Shown here one piece after another: positions 27,563 to 35,998 of a stretch of 64,000 nucleotides of DNA. The stretch is taken from the NCBI RefSeq assembly GCF_023015965.1, contig NZ_JALKAN010000001.1, forward strand, positions 620,001-684,000, written 5' to 3'. The first letter of the stretch is position 1; the number at the start of each line of letters is the position of its first letter. The stretch is from Allomuricauda sp. F6463D. GTDB lineage: Bacteria > Bacteroidota > Bacteroidia > Flavobacteriales > Flavobacteriaceae. A program made the position numbers and the translations under genes. Below the pieces are notes generated by a model. That model did not search any database, was not told the origin of the DNA, and saw nothing but the letters and a program-made list of their open reading frames with translations.

Positions 27563-28954
27563 ATGAAAAATTCAGTAAAAGAAATCGCTCCCAACATCCT
27601 AAAAACCTTTGCTTCCCAATTAAAAGGAAAGCTGATCTTTCCAACGGATTTAGACTATAATGAAACCCGCAAAGTTTATAACGGTATGATTGATAAACAT
27701 CCCGGTGTATTTGCCATGTGCGAAAATGCTGAAGATGTTGTGGCTGCCGTAAATTTTGGAAGAGACAACAACGTATTGGTGGCCATAAGAGGCGGAGGAC
27801 ATAATGGTGCAGGTTTGGGCCTATGCAATGATGGTTTGGTCATTGATTTATCAGGAATAAAGTTTGTTGAAGTCGATACGTCGAACAATACCGTAAAAGT
27901 GGGAGGTGGCAACATTTGGAATGAAGTCGATACCGTAACGCACGAACATGGTTTGGCTATACCTTCGGGAATGGTTTCAACGACAGGTGTTGGTGGATTA
28001 ACACTTGGGGGTGGTATTGGATATTTATCACGAAAATATGGACTCACTATAGATAATTTATTGGAAGCTGAAATGGTGTTGGCAGATGGTTCTTTTGTCA
28101 CTGTCAACGCTACCAATAACACCGACTTATTTTGGGCCGTTCGTGGTGGTGGTGGAAATTTTGGTGTGGTAACGTCCTTTGCATTTCAAGCACATCCTGT
28201 TAAAATGATTATAGGCGGGCCTACGCTATGGCCCATTGAACAGGTCGAAGAGATTATGGCATGGTACGATACGTTTATTCAAGATGCACCAGAAGATTTG
28301 AACGGGTTTATCGCCACGATGGTCATACCCGAATCTCCGTTTCCAGAACAGCTGCATAATAAAAAGTTCTGTGCAATTGTTTGGTGTTACCTTGGTGACC
28401 CGGATAAATTTGAAACCTTGTTTAAGCTGGTACTAGATTTAAACCCGGTTTTTGCCCATGTAGGCGAAATGCCGTTTCCAGCATTGCAAAGCATGTTCGA
28501 TGGACTGTTGCCACCGGGATTGCAATGGTATTGGAGGGCCGACTTTTTTAACGACTTAGGGCCAGAAGTACGTGCAGAACATTTAAAGTACGGTTCAAGT
28601 ATCCCTACACCCTTATCGCAAATGCACCTCTACCCATTAAGCGGTGCGGCAAGCAGGGTAGGGGCAGAAGACACACCTTGGGCGTATAGAGATGCCAAAT
28701 ATGCCGGAGTTTATATCGGCGTTGACCCAAACCCAGAAAACGCTGCTAAGATTACAGATTGGTGTAAAGGGTATCAAGAAGCGCTACACCCGTATTCAGC
28801 AGGAGGGGCATATTCCAATTTTATGATGGAAGAAGGTCAAGAAAGAATTAAGGCCAGTTATAAGCACAATTATGAAAGATTGGTTAGGATCAAAAGCACC
28901 TACGATGCCCATAATTTATTTAGCGTGAATCAAAATATAAGGCCTAGTTCGTGA
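27563..28954 (+). CDS. FAD-binding oxidoreductase, BBE / PCMH type
   Basis: A 463-residue flavoenzyme with a PCMH FAD-binding domain (about 35-210) and a berberine-bridge (BBE) C-terminus ending in LFSVNQNIRP. The His for covalent FAD attachment lies in AIRGGGHNGAG. The second flavin contact loop reads VGGLTLGGGIGYLSRKYG, with no Cys at the usual second linkage site. Members oxidise sugars, alkaloids or aromatic alcohols; the substrate here is open. It is probably controlled by the upstream AraC fusion protein. Confidence 0.9.
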   Translation: MKNSVKEIAPNILKTFASQLKGKLIFPTDLDYNETRKVYNGMIDKHPGVFAMCENAEDVVAAVNFGRDNNVLVAIRGGGHNGAGLGLCNDGLVIDLSGIKFVEVDTSNNTVKVGGGNIWNEVDTVTHEHGLAIPSGMVSTTGVGGLTLGGGIGYLSRKYGLTIDNLLEAEMVLADGSFVTVNATNNTDLFWAVRGGGGNFGVVTSFAFQAHPVKMIIGGPTLWPIEQVEEIMAWYDTFIQDAPEDLNGFIATMVIPESPFPEQLHNKKFCAIVWCYLGDPDKFETLFKLVLDLNPVFAHVGEMPFPALQSMFDGLLPPGLQWYWRADFFNDLGPEVRAEHLKYGSSIPTPLSQMHLYPLSGAASRVGAEDTPWAYRDAKYAGVYIGVDPNPENAAKITDWCKGYQEALHPYSAGGAYSNFMMEEGQERIKASYKHNYERLVRIKSTYDAHNLFSVNQNIRPSS

Positions 28955-29021
28955 GTTTTTAGCCTATTAATTGATCATAGGTTGGATTAACTAGATTTTA
29001 CCAACCAATTTTTGAATTAAG

Positions 29022-29057
29022 AAAAGTGATTATCCAATAGTAGGTAATCACTTTTTT
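29022..29057 (+). terminator. Terminator after the oxidoreductase gene
   Basis: AAAAGTGATTA pairs perfectly with TAATCACTTTT (11 bp) around a 12-nt loop and is followed by TT. It lies 68 bp after the oxidoreductase stop. Confidence 0.8.
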
Positions 29058-29158
29058 CTACATGTAGACTCTGATAGGAATCACAATATAGCCTAGGAGT
29101 TCTCTGAAATTACTTATAATTTTTCGCTATTTGATATAACGTCAAATTATGTTTCTGT

Positions 29159-29191
29159 TTTGAAACATAATGTTTGCGTTATGTAACTTTG
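29159..29191 (+). promoter_or_regulatory. Bacteroidetes-type promoter upstream of the SIR2 gene
   Basis: TTTG at 29159-29162 and TAACTTTG at 29184-29191 match both consensus parts with a 21-bp spacer. Two perfect 9-bp inverted repeats flank or overlap it. TTATGTTTC/GAAACATAA (29147-29155 / 29162-29170) overlaps the -33 element. ACTTTGCTT/AAGCAAAGT (29186-29194 / 29200-29208) overlaps the -7 element and the likely start site. Confidence 0.6.
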
Positions 29192-29292
29192 CTTGGGTAA
29201 AGCAAAGTATTTGGTACTACACTTTCTTTAAATTTTTCTTCTCAAAACTCACTCTGAAAAGGTAATGGAACACTTATTATGCGAGCCGACAA

Positions 29293-29309
29293 TAGGAGGG
29301 GAGTGTAAT
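29293..29309 (+). repeat. 17-bp dispersed motif, copy 2
   Basis: This is an exact match to 19411-19427, with similar but imperfect flanks on both sides. It lies between the promoter hairpins and the SIR2 gene. Confidence 0.5.
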
Positions 29310-29452
29310 GTGTGTGGAATGGTATTATTCTGCCTAATTCACAAAACAATTACTAAATTCCGTAATTTTTTTCTTGTTAAAAGTTCTTATATTTAAGACC
29401 TAAGTGAATCAAATTTTCACCCAAATAAAGAATTCAATTTATCCATAAATAA

Positions 29453-32400
29453 ATGAGTGAAACTAAAATTCCTAAGGCTTTAATTGACCAGATAAAAGAT
29501 GGTAACGTTATTTTATTTTTGGGTGCAGGTGCTGCATTCGATGCTAAACATCCTCGAGGTGAATCGCCGCCAACAGGTAACCAACTATCTAATCTCATAG
29601 CAAAAAAATTCTTGGGAGATACATATCTAAATATGGACTTACAATCTGTATCTGAATTAGCGATTAGTGAAACTGATTTATTTACAGTCCAAAAATTTGT
29701 AGCTGATATTTTTAAAGAGTTTAAACCAGGTGACCATCATCTTAGAATTCCGTTATATCGCTGGCACTCCATTTTTACCACAAATTATGATTTAATCGTA
29801 GAGAATTCTTTTGAAATCAAAGACAGACAACAAGTACTTGCGACATTTGTAAAAGATGGAGAAAGAATAAAGGATAAAATGATTTTTCCAAATTCTCTTA
29901 TGTACAACAAATTACACGGATCAATTACGGATATAAGCGATAAGGAGTTGCCTTTAATCTTAACTCCTGATCAATATGTAGATCATAAGGAAAATCGTTC
30001 ACGATTGTTCAAACGATTGCAAGAGGCATCGTATGATTATCCAATTCTATTCGTTGGATTTAGTTTTGCAGATTGGGACATAAGACTAAATCTTAAAGAG
30101 CTAAATAAGTTGGGCGATGCTAGACCAAGATCATTTATGGTTGGTCCAAATATAACCGACGCTGAACAACGACTGTGGGATTTAAAAAAGGTTTCCTCTA
30201 TAAAATTGACTTTCAACGACTTTATGGAGTGTTTGAAATCAGAAATAAGTGAGAATGAAAGAGTTTTAAGTGGCATAGTTAAAAAGGATTATTCTCATCC
30301 TATCATGCATAAATTCATTTCTGGAACAAAAGAGCCCACGACCAGATTAATGGAATTTCTAGAGAGAGATATTATTTTTGTTCATGCTAATCTGGCAGAA
30401 GAAAATACGGACCCTAAAACTTTCTACAAAGGTTATTTTAAGGGTTGGGACCCAATAATAAAAAATTATGACGTACAACGGAAAGTTACGGATTCAATTT
30501 TGTCCGAAGTATTTTTAATTGAGGAAAATGAAAGAATAACAGAACAAGATTTGTATTTAATTAAGGGTAATGCAGGCTCAGGAAAGACTGTTTTATTACA
30601 TCGATTAGCTTGGGAAGCATCAGTAACTTTTGAACTGTTATGTCTGTATTATAAATCAGACTTGTCAATAGAATATAATCGAATATCCGAGTTGTATCAA
30701 TTAGTGCAGGAAAGAATTTACCTTTTCATAGATGATGCTACAGAAAAGGTTGAAGATATAGAATATATTTTAACAAAGGCCAAAAAAGATAAAGTTCAAA
30801 TAACAATAATAACAGCTGAAAGAACTAATGTATGGAATTCTGTGGGAGATAGACTATCATATTTACTAAACCGTAGTTACACCTTAGGTTATTTAAATGA
30901 TAACGAAATAGATAGCTTAGTCCAACTTTTAACTAAATATAGGTCCTTAGGTTATTTGACAGATAAAAGCATAGAAAAACAAAAAGAAGCTTTATCTGAA
31001 AAAGCTGGCAGAGAATTACTTGTCGCATTATATGAGGCAACCGCTGGGAAACCATTTCCAGATATTGTAATGGATGAATATAAGTCCATACCGAGTGAAG
31101 AAGCACAAAGTTTATACTTGACAATATCTATGTTTCATAGAATAGGCACTTATGCCAGAGCTGGTAATATCTCTAGATTACATAATATTAATTTTGCTTA
31201 TTTTAAAGATAAATTATTCAAGCCATTAGAATCTGTAGTTTACAACCATAGAAATTACGTAATTAATGACTTTGTTTTTACTACTAGACATCAATATATC
31301 GCTGAGTTGATATTTGAACAAGTATTAGTAGATCAGGATGCTAGATTTCAAAAATACATCTCGATAATTTCAAGTTTAGATATTGACTATGATAGTGATA
31401 GACAGGTATTTGTAGCTCTTACCAATGCTAGAAAATTAATGGAAACTTTTAAAGATGCAACAAATATTAGAAGTATATATGAGGTAGCCTTTGAAAATGT
31501 TGGAGAGCAATCATCTCTTTTACAGCAGGAATCAATTTTTGAAATGAATTCTAGTGGAGGTAATTTTGAAAAAGCAAACTTATTATTGACAAGAGCTCAC
31601 GAGATTGATCCTGATAATCCCTTTATAGCTCATTCAAAGGCAGAATTTCTACTTCGAAAAGCAGAAAAGTCAACTCAAAGTTTGGTTACTAAAAAACTTT
31701 TGACTTCAGCAAAAGAAATGTGTAACGATATTATTAAGAACAGGAAAACTAAAAACAAATCACACGGTTACCATACTCTTTTAAAAATCTATCTTTTTGA
31801 ATTGGAAAAGTTGTTTAAAAGTGAGAGTAACGAATTATTGGAAACTAAAATTCAGGAATTTGAAAAGACTATAAATAAGGCTATGCAGTCGCATCCTAAC
31901 GAAAGTTTTCTGTTGGATGCTGAGTCAAGTTTTAATGAGCTTTTAAATAATACTCCACAAGCCTTTGAATCTTTAAAATCTGCTTTTGATTTAAATAAGC
32001 GTAGCGCTTATTTAGCAACCAGATTATCCAATTATTATTTTAATAATAATGATATTGATTCTGCATTAGCTGTTTTACTTGAAACTATAAATTTAAACTT
32101 GAGTAATAAAGATTTAAATTTTAAGTATGCCCAACTACTAATGAGAAAGAACCCTGAAGATTATAGTGAAATTAAACACTATTTAAGAAAATCTTTTACT
32201 AAAATGGATAAAAGATATGATGCCCAGTTCTGGTATGCTAGAACATTGTATTTATTAGGTGATAAGGAGTTTTTGGATTATTTCGAATATTTAAAAACGG
32301 CTCCCCTAGATGTTAGAAGAAAGAAAAAACCTCAAGGAATTGTTACTGAAGATTTGTTAGTGAAAGTTTTTGATGGCACTATAACTAAACTAGAAAGTTC

Positions 32401-32545
32401 ATATGGTTTTGTAAAACAAGATTATAGCGGCGAAACAATTTATTTTTATAGAGGAAGGGAATTAAACGACTTAAGATTCAATTCTAGGGTAAAATTCAAT
32501 AAAGCTTTTAATTATAATGGTGTAGTAGCCTTATTGTTGACATAA
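29453..32545 (+). CDS. SIR2-STAND-TPR protein with cold-shock-like C-terminus; probable anti-phage NADase
   Basis: A 1030-residue multidomain protein. Residues 1-265 are a SIR2-like domain with NAD-site motifs intact: FLGAGAAFD (22-30), TTNYD (109-113), His155 in NKLHG and VGFSFADWD (201-209). Residues about 340-560 form a STAND-type P-loop NTPase with Walker A GNAGSGKT (372-379) and Walker B YLFIDD (423-428). From about 650 to 960 come TPR-like helical repeats. Residues 973-1030 look like a cold-shock/OB domain. SIR2-STAND proteins (Avs5-like) sense phage and deplete NAD+. The gene is visibly AT-richer than its neighbours, suggesting transfer. Confidence 0.88.
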   Translation: MSETKIPKALIDQIKDGNVILFLGAGAAFDAKHPRGESPPTGNQLSNLIAKKFLGDTYLNMDLQSVSELAISETDLFTVQKFVADIFKEFKPGDHHLRIPLYRWHSIFTTNYDLIVENSFEIKDRQQVLATFVKDGERIKDKMIFPNSLMYNKLHGSITDISDKELPLILTPDQYVDHKENRSRLFKRLQEASYDYPILFVGFSFADWDIRLNLKELNKLGDARPRSFMVGPNITDAEQRLWDLKKVSSIKLTFNDFMECLKSEISENERVLSGIVKKDYSHPIMHKFISGTKEPTTRLMEFLERDIIFVHANLAEENTDPKTFYKGYFKGWDPIIKNYDVQRKVTDSILSEVFLIEENERITEQDLYLIKGNAGSGKTVLLHRLAWEASVTFELLCLYYKSDLSIEYNRISELYQLVQERIYLFIDDATEKVEDIEYILTKAKKDKVQITIITAERTNVWNSVGDRLSYLLNRSYTLGYLNDNEIDSLVQLLTKYRSLGYLTDKSIEKQKEALSEKAGRELLVALYEATAGKPFPDIVMDEYKSIPSEEAQSLYLTISMFHRIGTYARAGNISRLHNINFAYFKDKLFKPLESVVYNHRNYVINDFVFTTRHQYIAELIFEQVLVDQDARFQKYISIISSLDIDYDSDRQVFVALTNARKLMETFKDATNIRSIYEVAFENVGEQSSLLQQESIFEMNSSGGNFEKANLLLTRAHEIDPDNPFIAHSKAEFLLRKAEKSTQSLVTKKLLTSAKEMCNDIIKNRKTKNKSHGYHTLLKIYLFELEKLFKSESNELLETKIQEFEKTINKAMQSHPNESFLLDAESSFNELLNNTPQAFESLKSAFDLNKRSAYLATRLSNYYFNNNDIDSALAVLLETINLNLSNKDLNFKYAQLLMRKNPEDYSEIKHYLRKSFTKMDKRYDAQFWYARTLYLLGDKEFLDYFEYLKTAPLDVRRKKKPQGIVTEDLLVKVFDGTITKLESSYGFVKQDYSGETIYFYRGRELNDLRFNSRVKFNKAFNYNGVVALLLT

Positions 32546-32854
32546 TCTGAAGCGGCCTAAGAGAATTTTGGTAAAACAATAGGGGAGAGGAGCGTTAAGA
32601 ATTTTAGGGGGCTGGTTACAATTATTGTTAACCACCGAATTGGTCGTATTTCCTTTAAGTAGTCTTAAGAGTTACAATGGATCCTAAAATTTAGCGACCG
32701 ACCCGTACATTGTTTCTAAAATTATCTGTAAGCCTTGATTTTTTTTGTTTCTTTTTTTATCAAGAAAAAAAGAAAAGAATTATATTTTTAATTGTTCAAA
32801 ATACCTTATAATTAGATTGATTCTTACAATTTAAACAATAACAGAAAAATAATT
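32546..32854. other. 309-bp gap after the SIR2 gene
   Basis: No ORF is supported. A T-rich/A-rich inverted repeat (TTTCTTTTTTT at 32748-32758, AAAAAAAGAAA at 32765-32775) could act as a weak terminator. A degenerate relative of the 17-bp dispersed motif (ATAGGGGAGAGGAG) lies near 32580. The last 80 bp are very AT-rich and probably hold the promoter of the 66-residue gene. Confidence 0.45.
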
Positions 32855-33055
32855 ATGATTACAGGAAAGCAAATAAATGAGGCTAAAGAGCTATCAAAGG
32901 AGTGCAAAATAACTATGGCAGAGGCTTTAGGAATATTAATTCAAGATGAAAGGAATGAAATATTAAAAAGAGCCTTTGTTTTATCTGATTCAGACAGTCA
33001 TCCATCGGCATTGGAAGCTATTGCCATGCAACTTGGAGAAAAAGAGGCTCGATAA
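32855..33055 (+). CDS. Small protein downstream of the SIR2 gene
   Basis: A 66-residue cytoplasmic protein (MITGKQINEAKELSKECKIT...) with two or three short helices and balanced charge. The KITMAEALGIL segment resembles UBA-like or short DNA-binding helices, but no family is assigned. The A-rich context resembles the SIR2 gene. It lies 309 bp from it in the same orientation, so it may belong to the same island. Its stop is directly followed by the inverted-repeat element at 33057. Confidence 0.6.
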   Translation: MITGKQINEAKELSKECKITMAEALGILIQDERNEILKRAFVLSDSDSHPSALEAIAMQLGEKEAR

Positions 33056-33584
33056 ATCCTATTTTACATAATGTTAGAAACACCTAAAGAAAAGATTCAA
33101 TCAGAGCAAGAGGTTAGCAAGGGCTAAGAAATTATCTCGCAGAGTAATTTTTAGCTGTTGCGGCAAGCTGACGAGAATGCTGTAGAAAAAAATCTTGCAC
33201 ACATTTCCTCGAATACTCAAATTTTAAATGATTCTAAAAGGCTAGCTTTTAAATGGCGTTGGCAAGCGATGGCAAATTGTGTTTAGAAATGAGCGCCGTA
33301 AAACGTTTATTTATAAAAAACAGACGAGCTTGGCTTTTACATAATTGCTGACGATATAGTCCTAATGGCCGATAGCTGCAACTATGTAAAATAGATCAAA
33401 AATGGTCTATCCGCTAATTTACTATAAATGTACTATAATATATATTATGTAAAATAGGATATGTAAAATGCTCTATATCTCAACAATTCAACCCACTACT
33501 TGTTTAAAAAAGAAAATCTAATGTAATCCTTCATTCACACATTCCGCTACATTAAAAACCAATGAAAATATCTTGGCCGATGCA
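33056..33584. other. 529-bp gap mostly filled by an inverted-repeat element
   Basis: The gap holds the element at 33057-33459. The rest (33460-33584) is AT-rich and has a further ATGTAAAATG just outside the right repeat. The only ORF noticed is an 18-codon ATG frame at 33071, which is not credible as a gene. Confidence 0.5.
33057..33459. repeat. 403-bp element with nested inverted repeats (MITE- or attC-like)
   Basis: Perfect 16-bp terminal inverted repeats, TCCTATTTTACATAAT (33057-33072) and ATTATGTAAAATAGGA (33444-33459), bound the element. A second pair sharing the TTTTACATA core lies inside: TTTTACATAATTGC (33335-33348) and GCAACTATGTAAAA (33378-33391), 13 of 14 matching. No transposase is encoded. 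No obvious target-site duplication was found. Confidence 0.6.
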
Positions 33585-34955
33585 TTAAAAGAAATGCTTG
33601 AGCTTCTTTATCCATTTCAACGACACATTGTAAGGTGCATATCGAATAGCTGGATCCAGCCAATTACCTCGTTGTACAATCGCTTTATGATGTGAGAACA
33701 AATCAAAAGTATGTTTTCCATGGTAACCACCAATTCCGGATTGTCCAACACCACCAAAAGGCAATGCTTTGTTCGTGATGTGCACTACCGTATCATTAAT
33801 GGTTCCACCACCAAAGGAATAGTTCTGCATCATGCGTTGCTGGAACTTTTTAGTATTGGAAAACACGTAAAATGCCAATGAATTTGGGTAATGCGAGATG
33901 TATTCGTCCAACTCGCTTTTATCAGCATAAGAAATTATGGGTAGAATTGGGCCAAATACTTCCCCTTCCATTACTGTACTGTCCAGTTGGGGTTCATCTA
34001 CCAAAGTAGGCTCCAAATACTGATCTTCATCATTATAGTTGCCCCCAAACAATACCTGCTGGCCTTTAAGCATTGCTTTAAGTTCTTCGTAATGCTTGCT
34101 CGTCGTGATTCGGGCAAAGTCTTGGGAAGCCTCAATGGATTCCCCATAAAACCCGGCGATGTTGGTTTTTAATCCTTCCACCAGAGCTTTTTTTACATTT
34201 TTGTGCACTAAAATATAGTCCGGTGCTATGCAAGTTTGTCCAGCATTGATGAATTTACCCCAGGCAATACGTTTTGCTGCCAGTTTTATGGATGCGGATT
34301 CATCAACAATACAGGGATTTTTTCCACTCAGCTCCAAAGTGACCGGTGTTAGGTGTTCCGCCGCTTTTTTGTACACAATCTTACCCACGCGTGTACTGCC
34401 CGTAAAAAAGATGTATTCCCATTTTTCTGCCAGTAACGCGGTAGAAGCCTCTACTCCACCCTCCACCACAGTAACGTATTCGGGCGGAAACACTTTTCGT
34501 ATGATCTGGGCGATAATTTTGGAAGTATTGGGACTAAATTCGGATGGTTTTAGAATAGCGGTGTTCCCTGCTGCCAACGCACCAATTAAGGGTGATATGG
34601 AAAGCATAAACGGATAATTCCATGGCGAAATTATAAGCACCTTGCCATACGGCTCGGGCTGCACCCATTCCTTTGATGGAAAGTTTAAAAGTGAAGCGCC
34701 CACATGGTTTCGTTCGCTCCAGCTTTTCACACTTTTAATCGCATATTTAAGTTCCGCCAAAACCAATTGGGTCTCCGTGGCCAAACTTTCAAATTTTGGT
34801 TTTTTAAAATCGGCATATAGCGCATCGCAAATACTGTCTTCCTGTGCTACAATCTCTTCTTGTAACTTTTTAAGATACTGCTTTCTGTATGCGACTTCTT
34901 TTGTTTTCTGTGTGGCAAAAAAATCATTTTGTGCCGCTACCAAATCTTTCACCAT
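33585..34955 (-). CDS. Aldehyde dehydrogenase (NAD(P)+)
   Basis: It oxidises aldehydes to carboxylic acids. ATG at 34955 gives 456 residues, the length of the shorter class 3-like ALDHs. The cofactor loop is in FFTGSTRVGK, the general base Glu in TLELSGKNP and the nucleophile Cys in NAGQTCIAPDY. A C-terminal hydrophobic/basic stretch (VSLKWIKKLKHFF) may associate with the membrane, as in fatty-aldehyde dehydrogenases. No operon partners are seen. Confidence 0.93.
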   Translation of the reverse strand: MVKDLVAAQNDFFATQKTKEVAYRKQYLKKLQEEIVAQEDSICDALYADFKKPKFESLATETQLVLAELKYAIKSVKSWSERNHVGASLLNFPSKEWVQPEPYGKVLIISPWNYPFMLSISPLIGALAAGNTAILKPSEFSPNTSKIIAQIIRKVFPPEYVTVVEGGVEASTALLAEKWEYIFFTGSTRVGKIVYKKAAEHLTPVTLELSGKNPCIVDESASIKLAAKRIAWGKFINAGQTCIAPDYILVHKNVKKALVEGLKTNIAGFYGESIEASQDFARITTSKHYEELKAMLKGQQVLFGGNYNDEDQYLEPTLVDEPQLDSTVMEGEVFGPILPIISYADKSELDEYISHYPNSLAFYVFSNTKKFQQRMMQNYSFGGGTINDTVVHITNKALPFGGVGQSGIGGYHGKHTFDLFSHHKAIVQRGNWLDPAIRYAPYNVSLKWIKKLKHFF

Positions 34956-35010
34956 AAACTTGATTGTTTCCTTAAATATAATCAAACTGAAACCTGAATC
35001 CTATAAAAAC

Positions 35011-35036
35011 AAAAAAGCACCGGCGTATACCGGTGC
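35011..35036 (-). terminator. Terminator of the lipoprotein gene at 35063-35851
   Basis: GCACCGG (35017-35023) pairs perfectly with CCGGTGC (35030-35036) around a 6-nt loop. The AAAAAA at 35011-35016 gives a U-tract when read on the minus strand. Confidence 0.85.
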
Positions 35037-35062
35037 TCTTTCGTATATATTTTTTAGAAAGA

Positions 35063-35851
35063 TTACAACATAATCTCTTCTGTAGCTCCGTTCGGATAGA
35101 TAAGGGTGGCTGTATTATCACACGCACCATTTCCAAGGTCCACTGTTACGGTCAAACCATTTTTGGAAACGGTCATGGATCCGGTAGTCATGTATTCACA
35201 AGATGCATTGCCTTGAAGACTTTCCAAGGTTTCCACAGCATACGTGTTTCCTTCGGCCTCAATGGTCCAGTTTCCAGAAAGTGTGAAAACAGTGGTTGCC
35301 AAACTGTCACCAATGGTAATACTGAAAGTTTTGGTGCCATTTTCAGAAATAATGCTCTCATCTTCCATTTCAACGGACATATCGCTCATCACGGTAAATG
35401 TCATAGTGGATTCTCCACTATTCCCTGATATTTCGTAAGTTCTAGTGCCATTTAATTTAATGGTACCAACGTAAAAATCCTGATACGTTGCCGTAAAAGA
35501 GGAAGCTTCATCCCCTACGTTGTAGGTAACCGTAACGGTACCATTTACATTATCCGTTCCGTTGAGCACACAATTGTTGAACGTTGCCACAAATCCGGTC
35601 TCCGAATATTCGGCAGAATAACACTCCCCATCCTTTGCAGTAGGAGTTTTGGCCGTATTGCCTGCAAAAAGTTCAGCTAAAGTTGTGTCGGCTGCCCCGG
35701 CAATTTCATCGGTCGTTAAAATCGTCTGTAATTCGGCTTGTGTAAGTTCTTCGCCTTCACCTGGCATGGCATCTTCACTACACGATTGGATGCTAATTAG
35801 CGTACCAGAGATAAAAGCAATGGATAAGATTCTTAGGGTAAGTTTCTTCAT
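35063..35851 (-). CDS. Lipoprotein, probably surface-exposed beta-rich
   Basis: A 262-residue lipoprotein with signal MKKLTLRILSIAFISGTLIS and lipid-bearing Cys in IQSCSED; the acidic SEDAMPGEGEE after the Cys resembles a surface-export signal of Bacteroidota. The mature part is Thr/Ser/Asn-rich and low in Lys, typical of beta-sheet proteins. Paired Cys occur (GECYSAEYS, NNCVLNG). No enzyme motif was recognised. A good terminator follows it on its own strand. Confidence 0.8.
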   Translation of the reverse strand: MKKLTLRILSIAFISGTLISIQSCSEDAMPGEGEELTQAELQTILTTDEIAGAADTTLAELFAGNTAKTPTAKDGECYSAEYSETGFVATFNNCVLNGTDNVNGTVTVTYNVGDEASSFTATYQDFYVGTIKLNGTRTYEISGNSGESTMTFTVMSDMSVEMEDESIISENGTKTFSITIGDSLATTVFTLSGNWTIEAEGNTYAVETLESLQGNASCEYMTTGSMTVSKNGLTVTVDLGNGACDNTATLIYPNGATEEIML

Positions 35852-35998
35852 TGTATTTAGTTATGTATTTACTTTTTCTCAACGTATAGCCAATTTTTTT
35901 AGTATGAAAAATAGCTGCAATTCGATGAAATGCCGATTAGATTTGGATATTATTATTGAAATTGTGTTATTTTCATCGAAACTTGAATTAAGTGTCCC

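Larger units (their letters stand above)
28955..29452. other. 498-bp gap with terminator, structured leader and promoter
   Basis: There is no convincing ORF. In order it holds a terminator (29022-29057), a pair of hairpins with a promoter-like sequence (29147-29208) and the second copy of a 17-bp dispersed motif (29293-29309). A weak AT-rich stem AATTAC/GTAATT at 29348-29367 is followed by seven T. Transcription from the promoter would give about 250 nt of leader before the SIR2 gene, or a short RNA if the weak stem terminates. Confidence 0.6.

Noticed and set aside
32748..32775. TTTCTTTTTTT/AAAAAAAGAAA inverted repeat as a strong terminator
   Set aside because: It consists almost only of A-T pairs; too weak and too likely by chance in such AT-rich DNA to call with confidence.
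33071..33127. 18-codon ATG frame inside the inverted-repeat element
   Set aside because: It is short, overlaps the repeat arm and has no ribosome binding site.
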